NCBI GenBank assembly: GCA_046318675.1
Contig: JBKCUA010000013.1
Span: 111,198-175,197, forward strand
Length of the DNA: 64,000 nt
DNA from: JBKCUA01 sp046318675
Lineage (GTDB): Bacteria > Pseudomonadota > Alphaproteobacteria > JAJTHO01
Direction: 5' to 3'
A program made the translations under genes and the position numbers. Each line of letters begins with the position of its first letter. Position 1 is the stretch's first letter. Positions 7,573 to 16,361 of the stretch are shown piece by piece. The notes under the pieces are model-generated. The model was not told where the DNA came from and did not search any database. It saw nothing but the letters and a program-made list of their open reading frames with translations.

Positions 7573-9341
7573 GCGGCGGTAAAAGCAGCTTTAGCGTCTT
7601 CGGCTTGTTGAAGCCTGTACAAGCGAGCGTACAAACCGCCTTTAGCCAGCAATTCGGCGTGGTTGCCCGTTTCCACCACCTGCCCCTTGTCGAGAACAAT
7701 AATGGTATCAGCGTTGAGAATCGTCGAAAAGCGATGGGCAATAACAAGGGTAGTGCGCCCAGCGGCGAGGCGGGCTATGGCCTTTTGAATCGATCGTTCG
7801 GATTCGGCATCTAAGGCAGAGGTTGCCTCATCAAGAAGCAGGATCGGCGCATCCTTAATCATCGCCCGTGCAATGGCAATTCGTTGACGCTGGCCACCGG
7901 AAAGCAGCGTGCCGTTCTCCCCCAACCGGGTGGCAAAGCCATGAGGCAAAGCATCAATAAAACCCAACGCGGCGGCATCGGCGGCGGCGGCGCGGATTTC
8001 TTCATCTGTTGCATCCAACCGGCCATAGCGAATGTTCGCCTCGGCAGTATCATTAAAGATATTAACATCTTGGGAGACCAAGGCGGTAGAAGCGCGAAGA
8101 GAGGCAACCGTTGCGGTGCTGATATCCTGACCATCAAACAACACCCGACCTTCCTGCGTCTCATAAAAGCGCAGCAATAGGTGGAAAATAGTGGACTTCC
8201 CCGCCCCCGATGGACCAACAAGGGCCACAAACTTTCCGGGCGGAACGGTAAAGCTAAGATTTTTCAGGGCTTCATGGCCGCTGGCATAGCGGAAGGTGAC
8301 ATTGTCAAAGCGAATTTCACCCTTGGTAATCTCCAACGGTTTGGAACCCGGCTTGTCGTGAATCGTAGGAATGGTATCAAGCACTTGGTAGAGGCGATCC
8401 GCCCCGGCGAGGCCTTCTTGAATGCTGAGGTTCACCTTGCTCAACCGTTTTAACGGCTCATAGGCCAGCAACAGCGCAGTAATGAACGAGAAAAAACTCC
8501 CCGTCGTCTTAGCTCCAGTAATCACTTGATGCCCACCGTACAAAATGACGGTGACAATCGCAACCCCACCCAACAACTCCATAATAGGGGAAGAAATCGC
8601 CCGAATACGGGTCATTTTCATGCTGAGGTTGAGCACCGCGTCCATCTGTCGCCAGCCGCGCTCGGTTTCAAAATCCTCACGGTTGTAGGCCTTAACATGG
8701 CGAATTCCTTGAAAAGATTCTTGAATAAATGAGGTAAATGCCCCCGTCTCCCGGGAGGCGGTGGTGGAAAACCGCCGTACCTTACGACCCAGCTTAGCAA
8801 TAAAAACAATAGCGATAGGAAAGGTAAAGAAGGAGACCATTGCCAAGCCCCAGTCCTGATAAAAGAGCATTCCCACCAAAAAAATAATGGTCATCGCATC
8901 CTTAAACGCTGCCGTAAGGGTACCGGAAACCATCGCCCGCAGACTTCCGGCATCGTAGGCCACCCGGGACAACAGGCCGCTAGAGGTATGCTCATGAAAA
9001 TACGCCACATCCGCACGAAGCAGGTGGGCATAAGAACGCTTCTGCACGTCCGTCACCACTCGGTCGCCAACGCTGGTTAAAAACAACGATTCGCCGTAGC
9101 TAGCCACGGCCTTGAGGGCAAACACCCCAATCACCGCCAACCCTACCAACCACAACATAGCTCCGTTCTTGGCCACGAACACCTCATCCAGCACCGGCTC
9201 CATCAGCTTAGCCATAGCCGCCGTAGAGGCCGACACCAACATCATGCACAAAACCGCCAACAAAAACGTATTTCGATACTTGCGGACGTGCTCTTTCCAC
9301 AAACGACGGGTAAGAACGGTAGTAGGGTAATAGCTGCTCAT
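7569..9341 (-). CDS. msbA: ABC exporter, MsbA-like (permease-ATPase fusion)
   Basis: 590-aa half-transporter: an N-terminal six-helix transmembrane domain (about residues 20-320) and a C-terminal nucleotide-binding domain with Walker A GPSGAGKST, signature LSGGQ and Walker B ILLLDEATS followed by the H-loop IAHR. Closest in pattern to the lipid A/phospholipid flippase MsbA; other homodimeric multidrug exporters share this architecture, so the lipid A role is inferred from similarity and from the LPS genes nearby (hldE, gmhA). It is downstream of trxA on the same strand. Confidence 0.85.
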   Translation of the reverse strand: MSSYYPTTVLTRRLWKEHVRKYRNTFLLAVLCMMLVSASTAAMAKLMEPVLDEVFVAKNGAMLWLVGLAVIGVFALKAVASYGESLFLTSVGDRVVTDVQKRSYAHLLRADVAYFHEHTSSGLLSRVAYDAGSLRAMVSGTLTAAFKDAMTIIFLVGMLFYQDWGLAMVSFFTFPIAIVFIAKLGRKVRRFSTTASRETGAFTSFIQESFQGIRHVKAYNREDFETERGWRQMDAVLNLSMKMTRIRAISSPIMELLGGVAIVTVILYGGHQVITGAKTTGSFFSFITALLLAYEPLKRLSKVNLSIQEGLAGADRLYQVLDTIPTIHDKPGSKPLEITKGEIRFDNVTFRYASGHEALKNLSFTVPPGKFVALVGPSGAGKSTIFHLLLRFYETQEGRVLFDGQDISTATVASLRASTALVSQDVNIFNDTAEANIRYGRLDATDEEIRAAAADAAALGFIDALPHGFATRLGENGTLLSGGQRQRIAIARAMIKDAPILLLDEATSALDAESERSIQKAIARLAAGRTTLVIAHRFSTILNADTIIVLDKGQVVETGNHAELLAKGGLYARLYRLQQAEDAKAAFTAA

Positions 9342-9433
9342 ATTTTTTTCAGTGAGTGGTTAATAAGGGTGAGTGGCGATTCTTTTGCTCATCGTGAAAA
9401 ATTTTTCAAAATGAACAAAAAACTACTCACCAC

Positions 9434-9754
9434 TCACAACTCCCCCGTAAGCCACTGCGCCAATGCCGCCTTTGGCAAGCTGCCCACCTTAGTGCTGACA
9501 GGTTGGCCATTTTTAAACAAAATCAGGGTTGGAATACTTCGGATACGAAACTTATTCGGGGTGTTGGGGTTTTCGTCAATGTTCACCTTAGCGATTTTTA
9601 CCTTGCCGGCAAATTGCGCGCTCAACTCTTCCAGAACCGGGCCAATGGCCTTGCACGGGCCGCACCATTCCGCCCAGAAATCCACCAATACCGGGCTTTT
9701 ATCTTGTAAGACTTCTTGTTCAAAGGTGGCATCGGTAACTTTGACAGTGCTCAT
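9434..9754 (-). CDS. trxA: Thioredoxin
   Basis: Cytoplasmic disulfide reductase of 106 aa. The active site WCGPC is at residues 30-34, followed by the KAIGPVLEEL helix and the cis-proline motif RSIPTL near residue 73. Length and sequence match TrxA 1. It is upstream of msbA on the same strand with a 92-bp gap. The 5' side faces the repeat-rich non-coding block 9755-10390. Confidence 0.96.
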   Translation of the reverse strand: MSTVKVTDATFEQEVLQDKSPVLVDFWAEWCGPCKAIGPVLEELSAQFAGKVKIAKVNIDENPNTPNKFRIRSIPTLILFKNGQPVSTKVGSLPKAALAQWLTGEL

Positions 9755-9904
9755 GGCAAGAATCCTTTATCTCTTCCCTAAATAGAGTGTTTTTGCAGCT
9801 TCCGCAAGCAGCACCTCTGTGCACACAAGCCCTAATATTGGCTCTTTTTCAGCATCGGTCCGTTGTAACGCCGTTGCCTTGAATGAAGATAACCGCTGCA
9901 CGTT

Positions 9905-10053
9905 GCCCCCTTGTCTTCTCCCGCGCAGCGGGGGAAGGGGGGGATGGGGGTGTTTAAAATTATTAAAAATAATACCTTGTCTTTGCACTCTTGCCCCCCT
10001 CCCCGTAAGGCCATCGGCCTTACGCCTCCCCCGCAAGCGGGAGAGGAAGTTGC
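9905..10053. repeat. Pair of GC-rich REP-like palindromes
   Basis: Two C/G-tract palindromes in a non-coding stretch. The first (about 9905-9952) pairs CTTCTCCCGC with GCGGGGGAAG around GCA, flanked by C-rich and G-rich arms. The second (about 9992-10048) contains GTAAGGCCATCGGCCTTAC and CCCCGCAAGCGGG. They are in opposite relative orientation and separated by an AT-rich spacer. Such elements are typical repetitive extragenic palindromes. The whole 9755-10390 gap shows no convincing gene. Confidence 0.7.
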
Positions 10054-10079
10054 ACCGCGCTCTTCGATAGACTCATACT

Positions 10080-10282
10080 AATTTTCAGTCTATCGTGTAT
10101 GATTCAAAATAAAACTGGTCATGGCGAGGCACGAAGTGCCGTGGCCATCTAGGAAAAATGAATGCTGGATCGCCACGCGCCTAGCGGCGCTCGCGAAGAC
10201 GACCGAGGATGTATACTGGCAAGTTTTTTACGTACGCATTATCCACAATAATCGCTTTATATTACCTGATAGACTGAGAATT
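10080..10282. repeat. 203-bp element bounded by 15-bp inverted repeats
   Basis: The 15-mer AATTTTCAGTCTATC (10080-10094) recurs inverted at 10268-10282 as GATAGACTGAGAATT with one mismatch. A second GATAGACT at 10066-10073 also pairs with the left end. Inside are palindromes: an arm pair around GGCACGAAGTGCC (10128-10140) and GCGCC/GGCGC (about 10179-10192). A single perfect DnaA-box-like TTATCCACA sits at 10239-10247. This looks like a small non-autonomous or REP-composite element; mobility is inference. Confidence 0.5.
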
Positions 10283-10315
10283 GGGATCACAACACTTGTG
10301 TGCATAGGATAGCCG

Positions 10316-10349
10316 CAAACAGAAAGGGGCGGAGAATTTCCCCGCCCCT
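10316..10349 (-). terminator. Rho-independent terminator of the porin gene
   Basis: Read on the minus strand just after the porin stop: an 8-bp GC stem AGGGGCGG/CCGCCCCT (complement of 10325-10349) followed by the T-rich tail TTCTGTTT. The position about 40 nt past the stop codon and the stem strength fit an intrinsic terminator. Confidence 0.75.
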
Positions 10350-10390
10350 CGCCGTCTTTCGTTCATTCCGAGGAATTTCCCCGGCGGAGA

Positions 10391-11608
10391 TTAGAACTCC
10401 AATTTGGTACCGAGCATTACGACGGTGCCTTCGTTGTCTTTGTTGGTTGCTGTTTTGGCAGCACCCGTTTCGTAGTTGAACATCGTGCCTTCTACGAAGG
10501 TGGACAAGCCAGGGGCTACGACATACGTCGCGCCAAGGGAGTACACATCTAGGCTTTGATCGCGACGGTGGTCTTGATCGCCTTCGTTTTCTGCCCACAG
10601 CGCGCTGGCACCCACTACAAATGGGCCAGTCTCGTATTGCAGACCAAGGTTGTAGCCTTGAGCATCGCTTCTGTTAGCGGTTTTCTCATAGCCAGAATCA
10701 CCTTGGAACACATAACCACCACCAAGAGTCCAACCGAGGTAGGACAACTGACCGCCCAATTGATAGGCGGAGAGGTCTTGGTAGCGTGTCGTCGTTGTGG
10801 TGGAGATATGATCTTTTGCTTCAGCACCAACATGAGTTGCGCTCACGGCCACACCAACACCAGAGAAGGTGTTTACGTAGTTCAGACCCAATTCATAAGC
10901 GTTCTGGAAATTTTCGCGGTTCAACAAGCCGTCTGTAGTTCCAGGAGTGGTGGTGCTACTTACAAACTTCTCGGAACGACGACTACCGGCCGACGCCTTA
11001 TCCCCGTTCAGATCGGGAGCATAAGACGCACCGAACTGGAAGCCCGCTACGCGAGGGGTGAAGTAGGTCACTTTTGAGGCGTAGTCCGTGTCAAAGGCCT
11101 TGAACATTTCGGTCAGGCCAGCAAGGCTTTTACGGCCATCGGCAAGACCATTGCCAGTGGCACTAGCACCGTCAAAGTTATTCACGACGAACTCTTTGTA
11201 ATCGCCATCAATACCGCCGGTACCGAACTTGTTCGGGGCGTAGTAAGCCATACGGTCGGACGCACCATTGTAGTTGCCCACTTCCGCACGACCAGCAGAG
11301 CCGGAAGCGAACACGAGGTAACGCTCACCGTTGTTGGTATCGGAAGTACTGGTGGCCAATTTAATACGCCCACCGTATTTCCAGCCGGCCGCCGCCGTAC
11401 CATTGGCACGCAGGGTGACATCGGAATCGTTGTAGAAGGCGTCAGGGCGTTGATTCTTATCGCCGTCTTCGTTGGCCAGACCATATACAGCCTTAACGGT
11501 ACCGCCAAGGGTAATGGTGAGGGGAGCAGCTTTGTCCGCAGCGCTGGCAAAAGAGGCGGAAGCCACAATGCCAACAAGAGCGGTTGTGCCCAGTAAAAAC
11601 TTTTTCAT
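10391..11608 (-). CDS. Outer-membrane porin
   Basis: 405-aa Gram-negative general porin. A signal peptide (MKKFLLGTTALVGIVASASFASA) is cleaved near residue 23, then come alternating amphipathic strands rich in Tyr/Gly with repeated GYxL/GAxY patterns, ending in the terminal Phe needed for BAM-dependent insertion (KLEF). It resembles alphaproteobacterial porins of the porin_4/OmpC-like group; solute specificity cannot be read. It is a single-gene unit: strong terminator downstream, a 211-bp leader region with an inverted repeat upstream, and a GGAG site before the ATG at 11608. Probably highly expressed. Confidence 0.88.
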   Translation of the reverse strand: MKKFLLGTTALVGIVASASFASAADKAAPLTITLGGTVKAVYGLANEDGDKNQRPDAFYNDSDVTLRANGTAAAGWKYGGRIKLATSTSDTNNGERYLVFASGSAGRAEVGNYNGASDRMAYYAPNKFGTGGIDGDYKEFVVNNFDGASATGNGLADGRKSLAGLTEMFKAFDTDYASKVTYFTPRVAGFQFGASYAPDLNGDKASAGSRRSEKFVSSTTTPGTTDGLLNRENFQNAYELGLNYVNTFSGVGVAVSATHVGAEAKDHISTTTTTRYQDLSAYQLGGQLSYLGWTLGGGYVFQGDSGYEKTANRSDAQGYNLGLQYETGPFVVGASALWAENEGDQDHRRDQSLDVYSLGATYVVAPGLSTFVEGTMFNYETGAAKTATNKDNEGTVVMLGTKLEF

Positions 11609-11670
11609 TCGGAGTCTCCATGAACGAAAGGGTTACGACACTTAGGTCAAGTTGAGGCATAAGAACACTG

Positions 11671-11699
11671 GTGCAAAAAAGCTGCAATCCTTTTTGCAC
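11671..11699. promoter_or_regulatory. Perfect inverted repeat upstream of the porin gene
   Basis: GTGCAAAAA at 11671-11679 and its exact reverse complement TTTTTGCAC at 11691-11699, spaced by 11 nt, in the region between the divergent porin and dapF genes. It is about 63 nt upstream of the porin start codon. It could be an operator or a leader hairpin; the data cannot separate these. Confidence 0.45.
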
Positions 11700-11819
11700 A
11701 CCCCCGCGTCACAAAAACAACGAGCTGTTGCATTTGCGACACAGCTTTAAGAATTGCTTAAGAAATTCCCGACGTAAACACCCTTTGCGCCACGGCCATT
11801 TTTCTGAAAGAACAGGTGT

Positions 11820-12611
11820 ATGAGTTTACCCTTCATCAAAATGCACGGAACCGGAAACGATTTTGTGATTCTTGACGCACGCACTGTCCCGTTGCCTACA
11901 TCGCTGGATTTTCAACGACTGGCCGATCGCCGCTTCGGGGTTGGGTGCGATCAGATAATTATTCTGCGCCCTAGCCGCACCGCCGATGTGTTCATGGACA
12001 TCCGCAACAGCGACGGCAGCCCTTCTGGAGCCTGCGGCAACGCCACGCGCTGCGTCGTCAAGCTGCTGGGATCGTCTATCCGCATTGAAACCGCCGCCGG
12101 GCTTTTGGAAGGGCATCTTGAGGCCGACGGCACTATCACCGTGGATTTAGGTCCCGTGCGGCTGGACTGGCGGGAGATTCCCTTAGCAAAGGCTCTTGAT
12201 ACCAACGCCTTAACCTTTGACGAACTTCCCCTAGGCTGCGCCATTAATGTTGGCAACCCGCATTGCGTGTTTTTCGTGCCCAATGTGGAGGCCATTGACC
12301 TTGCCACTATCGGCCGTCGCCTTGAACATCATCCCCTGTTCCCCGAACGATGCAATATCGAATTTGCTGAAGCCCTTGGCGACAACCGTTTTCGCGTCCG
12401 GGTTTGGGAGCGGGGATCGGGTGTCACCCTGGCCTGCGGCACCGGCGCAGTAGCCGTGGGCGTGGCGGCGTTCCGGCGTAAACTGGCCGGACGGCATACC
12501 ACCATCATCATGGACGGCGGCACCTTATATATAGAGTATCTCCCCGATGGGCATGGATTACTGCGCGGGGAGGCAGTACGTGTGTTTGAGGGGGTGTGGG
12601 AAGGATCCTAA
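11820..12611 (+). CDS. dapF: Diaminopimelate epimerase
   Basis: Interconverts LL- and meso-diaminopimelate for lysine and peptidoglycan. 263 aa. The two catalytic cysteines are in GACGNATRC (about residue 66) and LACGTGAVAVG (about residue 205). The N-terminal FIKMHGTGNDFV motif is standard. It is convergent with purK and shares a CTAA stop overlap at 12608-12611. Confidence 0.96.
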   Translation: MSLPFIKMHGTGNDFVILDARTVPLPTSLDFQRLADRRFGVGCDQIIILRPSRTADVFMDIRNSDGSPSGACGNATRCVVKLLGSSIRIETAAGLLEGHLEADGTITVDLGPVRLDWREIPLAKALDTNALTFDELPLGCAINVGNPHCVFFVPNVEAIDLATIGRRLEHHPLFPERCNIEFAEALGDNRFRVRVWERGSGVTLACGTGAVAVGVAAFRRKLAGRHTTIIMDGGTLYIEYLPDGHGLLRGEAVRVFEGVWEGS

Positions 12612-13672
12612 CGCCGCCATACCCACGTCACGTGCCCCAGCTTCCGCCCCGGGCGAATGTCTGCCTTGCCGTACAGGTGTACCGCCGCGCCGCCGCAATG
12701 GCGGTGATCGGCGGCCTCTAAGGCTTTATTCCCAATCAGGTTTTCCATTTTTGCCCGGACGCCGACTTGCCCCGTGGCTCCTAATGGCCAGCCCAGCACC
12801 GCCCGGACGGCTTGGGCAAACTGGCTGGTCTGTGCCCCCTCGATGGTCCAATGGCCGGAATTATGAGGGCGGGGAGCGCACTCATTAAACAGCACCTCCC
12901 CCGCCTCGGTCACAAAAAACTCAATGGCCAATAGACCCACCAGCTCAAGATGCGCCGCCAGCCGCACCGCCGCCGCAAAAGCCCGCGCCGCCACCCCGGC
13001 ATCAACCCCCGCCGGGACAATCGTCTGGCGCAAAATGCCGCCCTCATGATGGTTTTGCGCGAGGGGATACAGCCGCCGCTTGCCGTCCACTCCTTGAGCA
13101 ATAATCACCGAGACTTCGCTGACAAATCCTACCCGTTTTTCCAGCAACGCCGGTACCCCGCCAAGGCGATCCCACGCTTTGGTATCAGGCTGTTCCAGCG
13201 CAATCTGCCCCTTGCCGTCATAGCCATCCCGGCGGGTTTTGAGGATCGCCGGGTACAAGGACTCTGGCGCAGCATCAAAAGCAGCCGCGCTGGCCAAGGG
13301 TAAAAACAACGTCGTGCCTAGGCCTGCGGCTTTAGCCGCCTGTTTTTCCAGCAGGCGATCCTGGCTGATGGCCAGAATTTTCGGGCTGGGACGAACGGGT
13401 TTCAGCTTTTCCAGAAACTCAGCCGTCGCCACGGGAATATTCTCAAACTCATAGGTAATAACGTCCACTGCCGCCGCGAACGCCGTCAGGGCCGCCTCAT
13501 CGGTATACGCCGCGCAGGTATGGCGTTCCGCCACTTCAGCAGCGACACAGTCAGCTTCGGGGGCAAAAATATGGCAACGCACCCCCATCTGTGCCGCCGC
13601 AAGAGCCAGCATACGGCCAAGCTGGCCGCCACCAAGAATACCAAGAACAGGACGAGTGAGCGTTTGAGTCAT
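12608..13672 (-). CDS. purK: 5-(carboxyamino)imidazole ribonucleotide synthase
   Basis: ATP-grasp enzyme that carboxylates AIR to N5-CAIR in purine synthesis. 354 aa with N-terminal GILGGGQLGRML, the ATP-grasp loop LKTRRDGYDGKGQ at about residues 145-157, and the C-terminal NECAPRPHNSGHWT motif typical of PurK. Its usual partner purE is not adjacent and not in the window. It is divergent from hldE. Confidence 0.95.
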   Translation of the reverse strand: MTQTLTRPVLGILGGGQLGRMLALAAAQMGVRCHIFAPEADCVAAEVAERHTCAAYTDEAALTAFAAAVDVITYEFENIPVATAEFLEKLKPVRPSPKILAISQDRLLEKQAAKAAGLGTTLFLPLASAAAFDAAPESLYPAILKTRRDGYDGKGQIALEQPDTKAWDRLGGVPALLEKRVGFVSEVSVIIAQGVDGKRRLYPLAQNHHEGGILRQTIVPAGVDAGVAARAFAAAVRLAAHLELVGLLAIEFFVTEAGEVLFNECAPRPHNSGHWTIEGAQTSQFAQAVRAVLGWPLGATGQVGVRAKMENLIGNKALEAADHRHCGGAAVHLYGKADIRPGRKLGHVTWVWRR

Positions 13673-13755
13673 TGTTTTTTCTAGCTACCTTACCCAGCCG
13701 CCGCAATACCAAACCGGACTTGTGCCGCCGGGTTTTTATCCCTAGAAAACAGAAT

Positions 13756-15201
13756 ATGGAAACGATTCCCGCGCTGCTGGCTCTGTTGCCCCGCCTGCAA
13801 ACGGCGCGGGTGCTGGTTATTGGTGATACAATCCTGGATAGGTATGTGACGGGTGAAGCTTCGCGCCTATCGCCCGAGGCTCCTATTGCCGTTCTACATG
13901 CTCAAACAAGCCGGGATGTTCCCGGCGGGGCGGGGAACGTCTGCCGCAACCTTGCTGCCCTGGGGGCACAGTCGTTTCTGGTCAGCATTGCCGGAAATGA
14001 TGAGGCGGCAGAGCGGTTGCGGGAACACCTCCCCCAGGCAACCTTCATTCCTGTTCCTGACCGCCCTACCCCCGTCAAAATTCGCTACCTCGCCGGGACG
14101 CAGCAATTGCTGCGCGTGGATCATGAGGTTGTGGATGCCATGCCCTCTGCCAGCGAAGATGCTTTACTCGATGCCGTGCGACAAAGGGCAACACAAATAG
14201 ACATCATCATTCTTTCCGATTACGGCAAGGGAACCCTATCCCCCCGTGTCTGTCAGGCCATCATTGCCATAGGTAAACCCGTTATCGTTGATCCCAAAGG
14301 CCATAGCTACAAAAAATACGCCGGAGCCGCCTATGTTACCCCCAACCGTAAGGAGCTACGGGAAGCCACTGGCCGGCCCGTGGGCACCGATGCAGAAATT
14401 GAGGCGGCCGGACGTTGGCTGTGCACCCAGCACGATATTGGCACCATTGTTGCCACCCGCAGCGAACAGGGAATTAGTATTGTCCGCACCGATGCCCCCA
14501 CCGTTCACCTGCCCACCTACGCGCGGGAAGTATTTGATGTTTCCGGGGCCGGGGACACCGTTGTGGCGGCATTGGCGGCGGCACTGGCAACGGGTGCCAG
14601 CATCACGGAAGCAGCGCAACTGGCCAACACCGCCGCCGGGATTGTCGTCGGCAAACGTGGTACCGCCGTTGCCACCAGCGCGGAGCTGGCTGGTTACTGG
14701 CTACGTCGTGAACATCTTGGGTCTCACGGCGGCAAACTCATGCCCGTGGAAACCGCTGCTAGCCTTGCCGCTCTTTGGCACGGTCAAGGGCTGAAGGTAG
14801 GTTTTACCAACGGCTGTTTTGATATTCTTCATGCTGGTCATGTGACGATGCTGGCTGCTTGTCGGAAGAAATGCGATCGACTGATTGTTGGCCTCAATAC
14901 CGATGCCTCGGTGCGCCGCCTCAAGGGCGAAGGGCGTCCCGTTACCCATGAAACAGGACGCGCCGCCGTCCTCGCCGCATTAGAAGTCATTGATGGTGTT
15001 ATTTTATTTGAAGAAGAAACCCCGTTGGCACTTATTGAAGCCATTTGCCCTGATGTGCTGTTCAAGGGGGCAGACTACACCGTCGCAACGGTGGTAGGCG
15101 CAGATCGGGTTCTCTCATGGGGCGGCACCGTTGAGCTAATTGACCTTGTTCCAGGGGTGAGTACCACACAAACTATTGCCAAGGTGCTGGCAAAAGCGTG
15201 A
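13756..15201 (+). CDS. hldE: Bifunctional heptose-7-P kinase / heptose-1-P adenylyltransferase
   Basis: Two steps of ADP-L-glycero-D-manno-heptose synthesis for the LPS inner core. 481 aa from ATG 13756 (an earlier in-frame ATG at 13672 adds a non-family tail). The N-terminal PfkB/ribokinase domain (about 1-310) has the catalytic DVSGAGDTVVAAL motif. The C-terminal nucleotidyltransferase domain (about 340-481) has GFTNGCFDILHAGH. GmhA for the preceding step is encoded at 34315. The stop overlaps the following glycosyltransferase start (GTGA). Confidence 0.95.
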   Translation: METIPALLALLPRLQTARVLVIGDTILDRYVTGEASRLSPEAPIAVLHAQTSRDVPGGAGNVCRNLAALGAQSFLVSIAGNDEAAERLREHLPQATFIPVPDRPTPVKIRYLAGTQQLLRVDHEVVDAMPSASEDALLDAVRQRATQIDIIILSDYGKGTLSPRVCQAIIAIGKPVIVDPKGHSYKKYAGAAYVTPNRKELREATGRPVGTDAEIEAAGRWLCTQHDIGTIVATRSEQGISIVRTDAPTVHLPTYAREVFDVSGAGDTVVAALAAALATGASITEAAQLANTAAGIVVGKRGTAVATSAELAGYWLRREHLGSHGGKLMPVETAASLAALWHGQGLKVGFTNGCFDILHAGHVTMLAACRKKCDRLIVGLNTDASVRRLKGEGRPVTHETGRAAVLAALEVIDGVILFEEETPLALIEAICPDVLFKGADYTVATVVGADRVLSWGGTVELIDLVPGVSTTQTIAKVLAKA

Positions 15202-16361
15202 CGGCGGATATCGTCCTTTACGTTCAAAATCTTCTGGGCGTTGGCCATCTGGCTAGGGTTGCCGCCATTGCCGAAACCGTCGCCGATCTGGGCGGCAATG
15301 TTGCCATCTTATGCGGCGGTGTGCGCCCGGCGGGTTACGCCCCGCGAGGGGTAGACTATATCCAGCTAGAGCCGTGCCAGGCCGACGATGCCAGTTGCAA
15401 AAGCATTCGGGATAACAGTGGCACCCTCATTGATGATGAATTCCTAGAGCGGCGCAGTGCCCAGCTCAAAGATATTCTCTTGAGGCTACAGCCCAAGGTT
15501 TTTGTCACGGAAATGTTCCCTTTTGGACGCTGGCGTTTCCGGCGGGAGCTGTTACCCGTCCTCAACTGGCTACGGGAATGGGCAGCGCCGCCGCGCCTAG
15601 CCATTTCCGTCCGGGATATCATTAATCAAGGTTCCGTAACGGGCGAGCGATCCGAACAGGTTGCCGCCCTCATTCGTGAGAAATACGATCATGTCTTGGT
15701 GCACGGCGATCCGTTTTTTCTGCCCCTGGAGGCGACTTGGCCCCCGGCAACAACGTTGGCCGATAAGCTCATCTACACTGGCTATGTCATGCCGCCTCGG
15801 CAGTTTAGCCAAGAACTGGCCCCTGCCCTGCCCGTCGATAAGGATTTTGTCCTCGTCAGTACCGGCGGTGGTCTGTACGGCGCATCGCTCTACAGAGCAG
15901 CCCTGGCAGCACGCCCACTATCCCAACGCTTCAGCCAGCATCACTGGATCATTGTCGCCGGGCCTTATTGCCCAGCTCATGTTCTTGCAGAACTTCAAGC
16001 CGCCACCCCCGCTGGGGTAACGGTATTGCCCCAGCATCCGCATTTAGGGACTTTGTTTCCCCTAGCAGCCGCTTCCATCTCCCAAGCTGGGTGCAACACC
16101 GTGCTGGAGTTACTCAACACTCGCACCCCCGCCGTGGTAGTGCCTTTCGATGAGGGCAAGGAATCCGAGCAAACCGATCGGGCGCGGCTGTTGGCTGAAA
16201 AAGGAGTGTTTACCCTATTACCTGCCGCTAGCCTCACCCCGGCAACGCTGGCCGAAGCCCTCGACAACACCCGCCCGCCCACCGACTTGCCCGACGAAAT
16301 TCACACCCACGGCGCGGAAGTCAGCGCGATGCACTTACTGTCGTGGTCTCGATCCGCTTAA
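15198..16361 (+). CDS. Glycosyltransferase, GT-B fold (GT28/MurG-like C-terminus)
   Basis: 387 aa. The N-terminal half has a Rossmann start with a QNLLGVGHLAR motif; the C-terminal half (about 215-370) carries SISQAGCNTVLELLNTRTPAVVVPF, the UDP-sugar-binding pattern of GT28 glycosyltransferases. It starts at GTG 15198, coupled to hldE by a 4-nt overlap, which suggests a surface-glycan or LPS role. Donor and acceptor are unknown. Similar proteins are often annotated as predicted glycosyltransferases beside nucleotide-sugar genes. It shares TTAA with convergent radA. Confidence 0.78.
   Translation: MTADIVLYVQNLLGVGHLARVAAIAETVADLGGNVAILCGGVRPAGYAPRGVDYIQLEPCQADDASCKSIRDNSGTLIDDEFLERRSAQLKDILLRLQPKVFVTEMFPFGRWRFRRELLPVLNWLREWAAPPRLAISVRDIINQGSVTGERSEQVAALIREKYDHVLVHGDPFFLPLEATWPPATTLADKLIYTGYVMPPRQFSQELAPALPVDKDFVLVSTGGGLYGASLYRAALAARPLSQRFSQHHWIIVAGPYCPAHVLAELQAATPAGVTVLPQHPHLGTLFPLAAASISQAGCNTVLELLNTRTPAVVVPFDEGKESEQTDRARLLAEKGVFTLLPAASLTPATLAEALDNTRPPTDLPDEIHTHGAEVSAMHLLSWSRSA

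Noticed and set aside
9767..10036. 89-aa minus-strand frame upstream of trxA as a gene
   Set aside because: It runs through two GC-rich palindromic repeats, its composition is Pro/Arg-rich from repeats, and no family or good start is visible. A remnant of a lost gene in its last 40 residues cannot be excluded.
10239..10247. Perfect DnaA box as an origin
   Set aside because: Single box inside a repeat-like element, without a cluster or AT-rich tract like that at 46634-46953.
10121..10312. 63-aa plus-strand frame in the trxA-porin gap
   Set aside because: It lies within the inverted-repeat-bounded element and palindromes, with no ribosome-binding site or recognisable protein.
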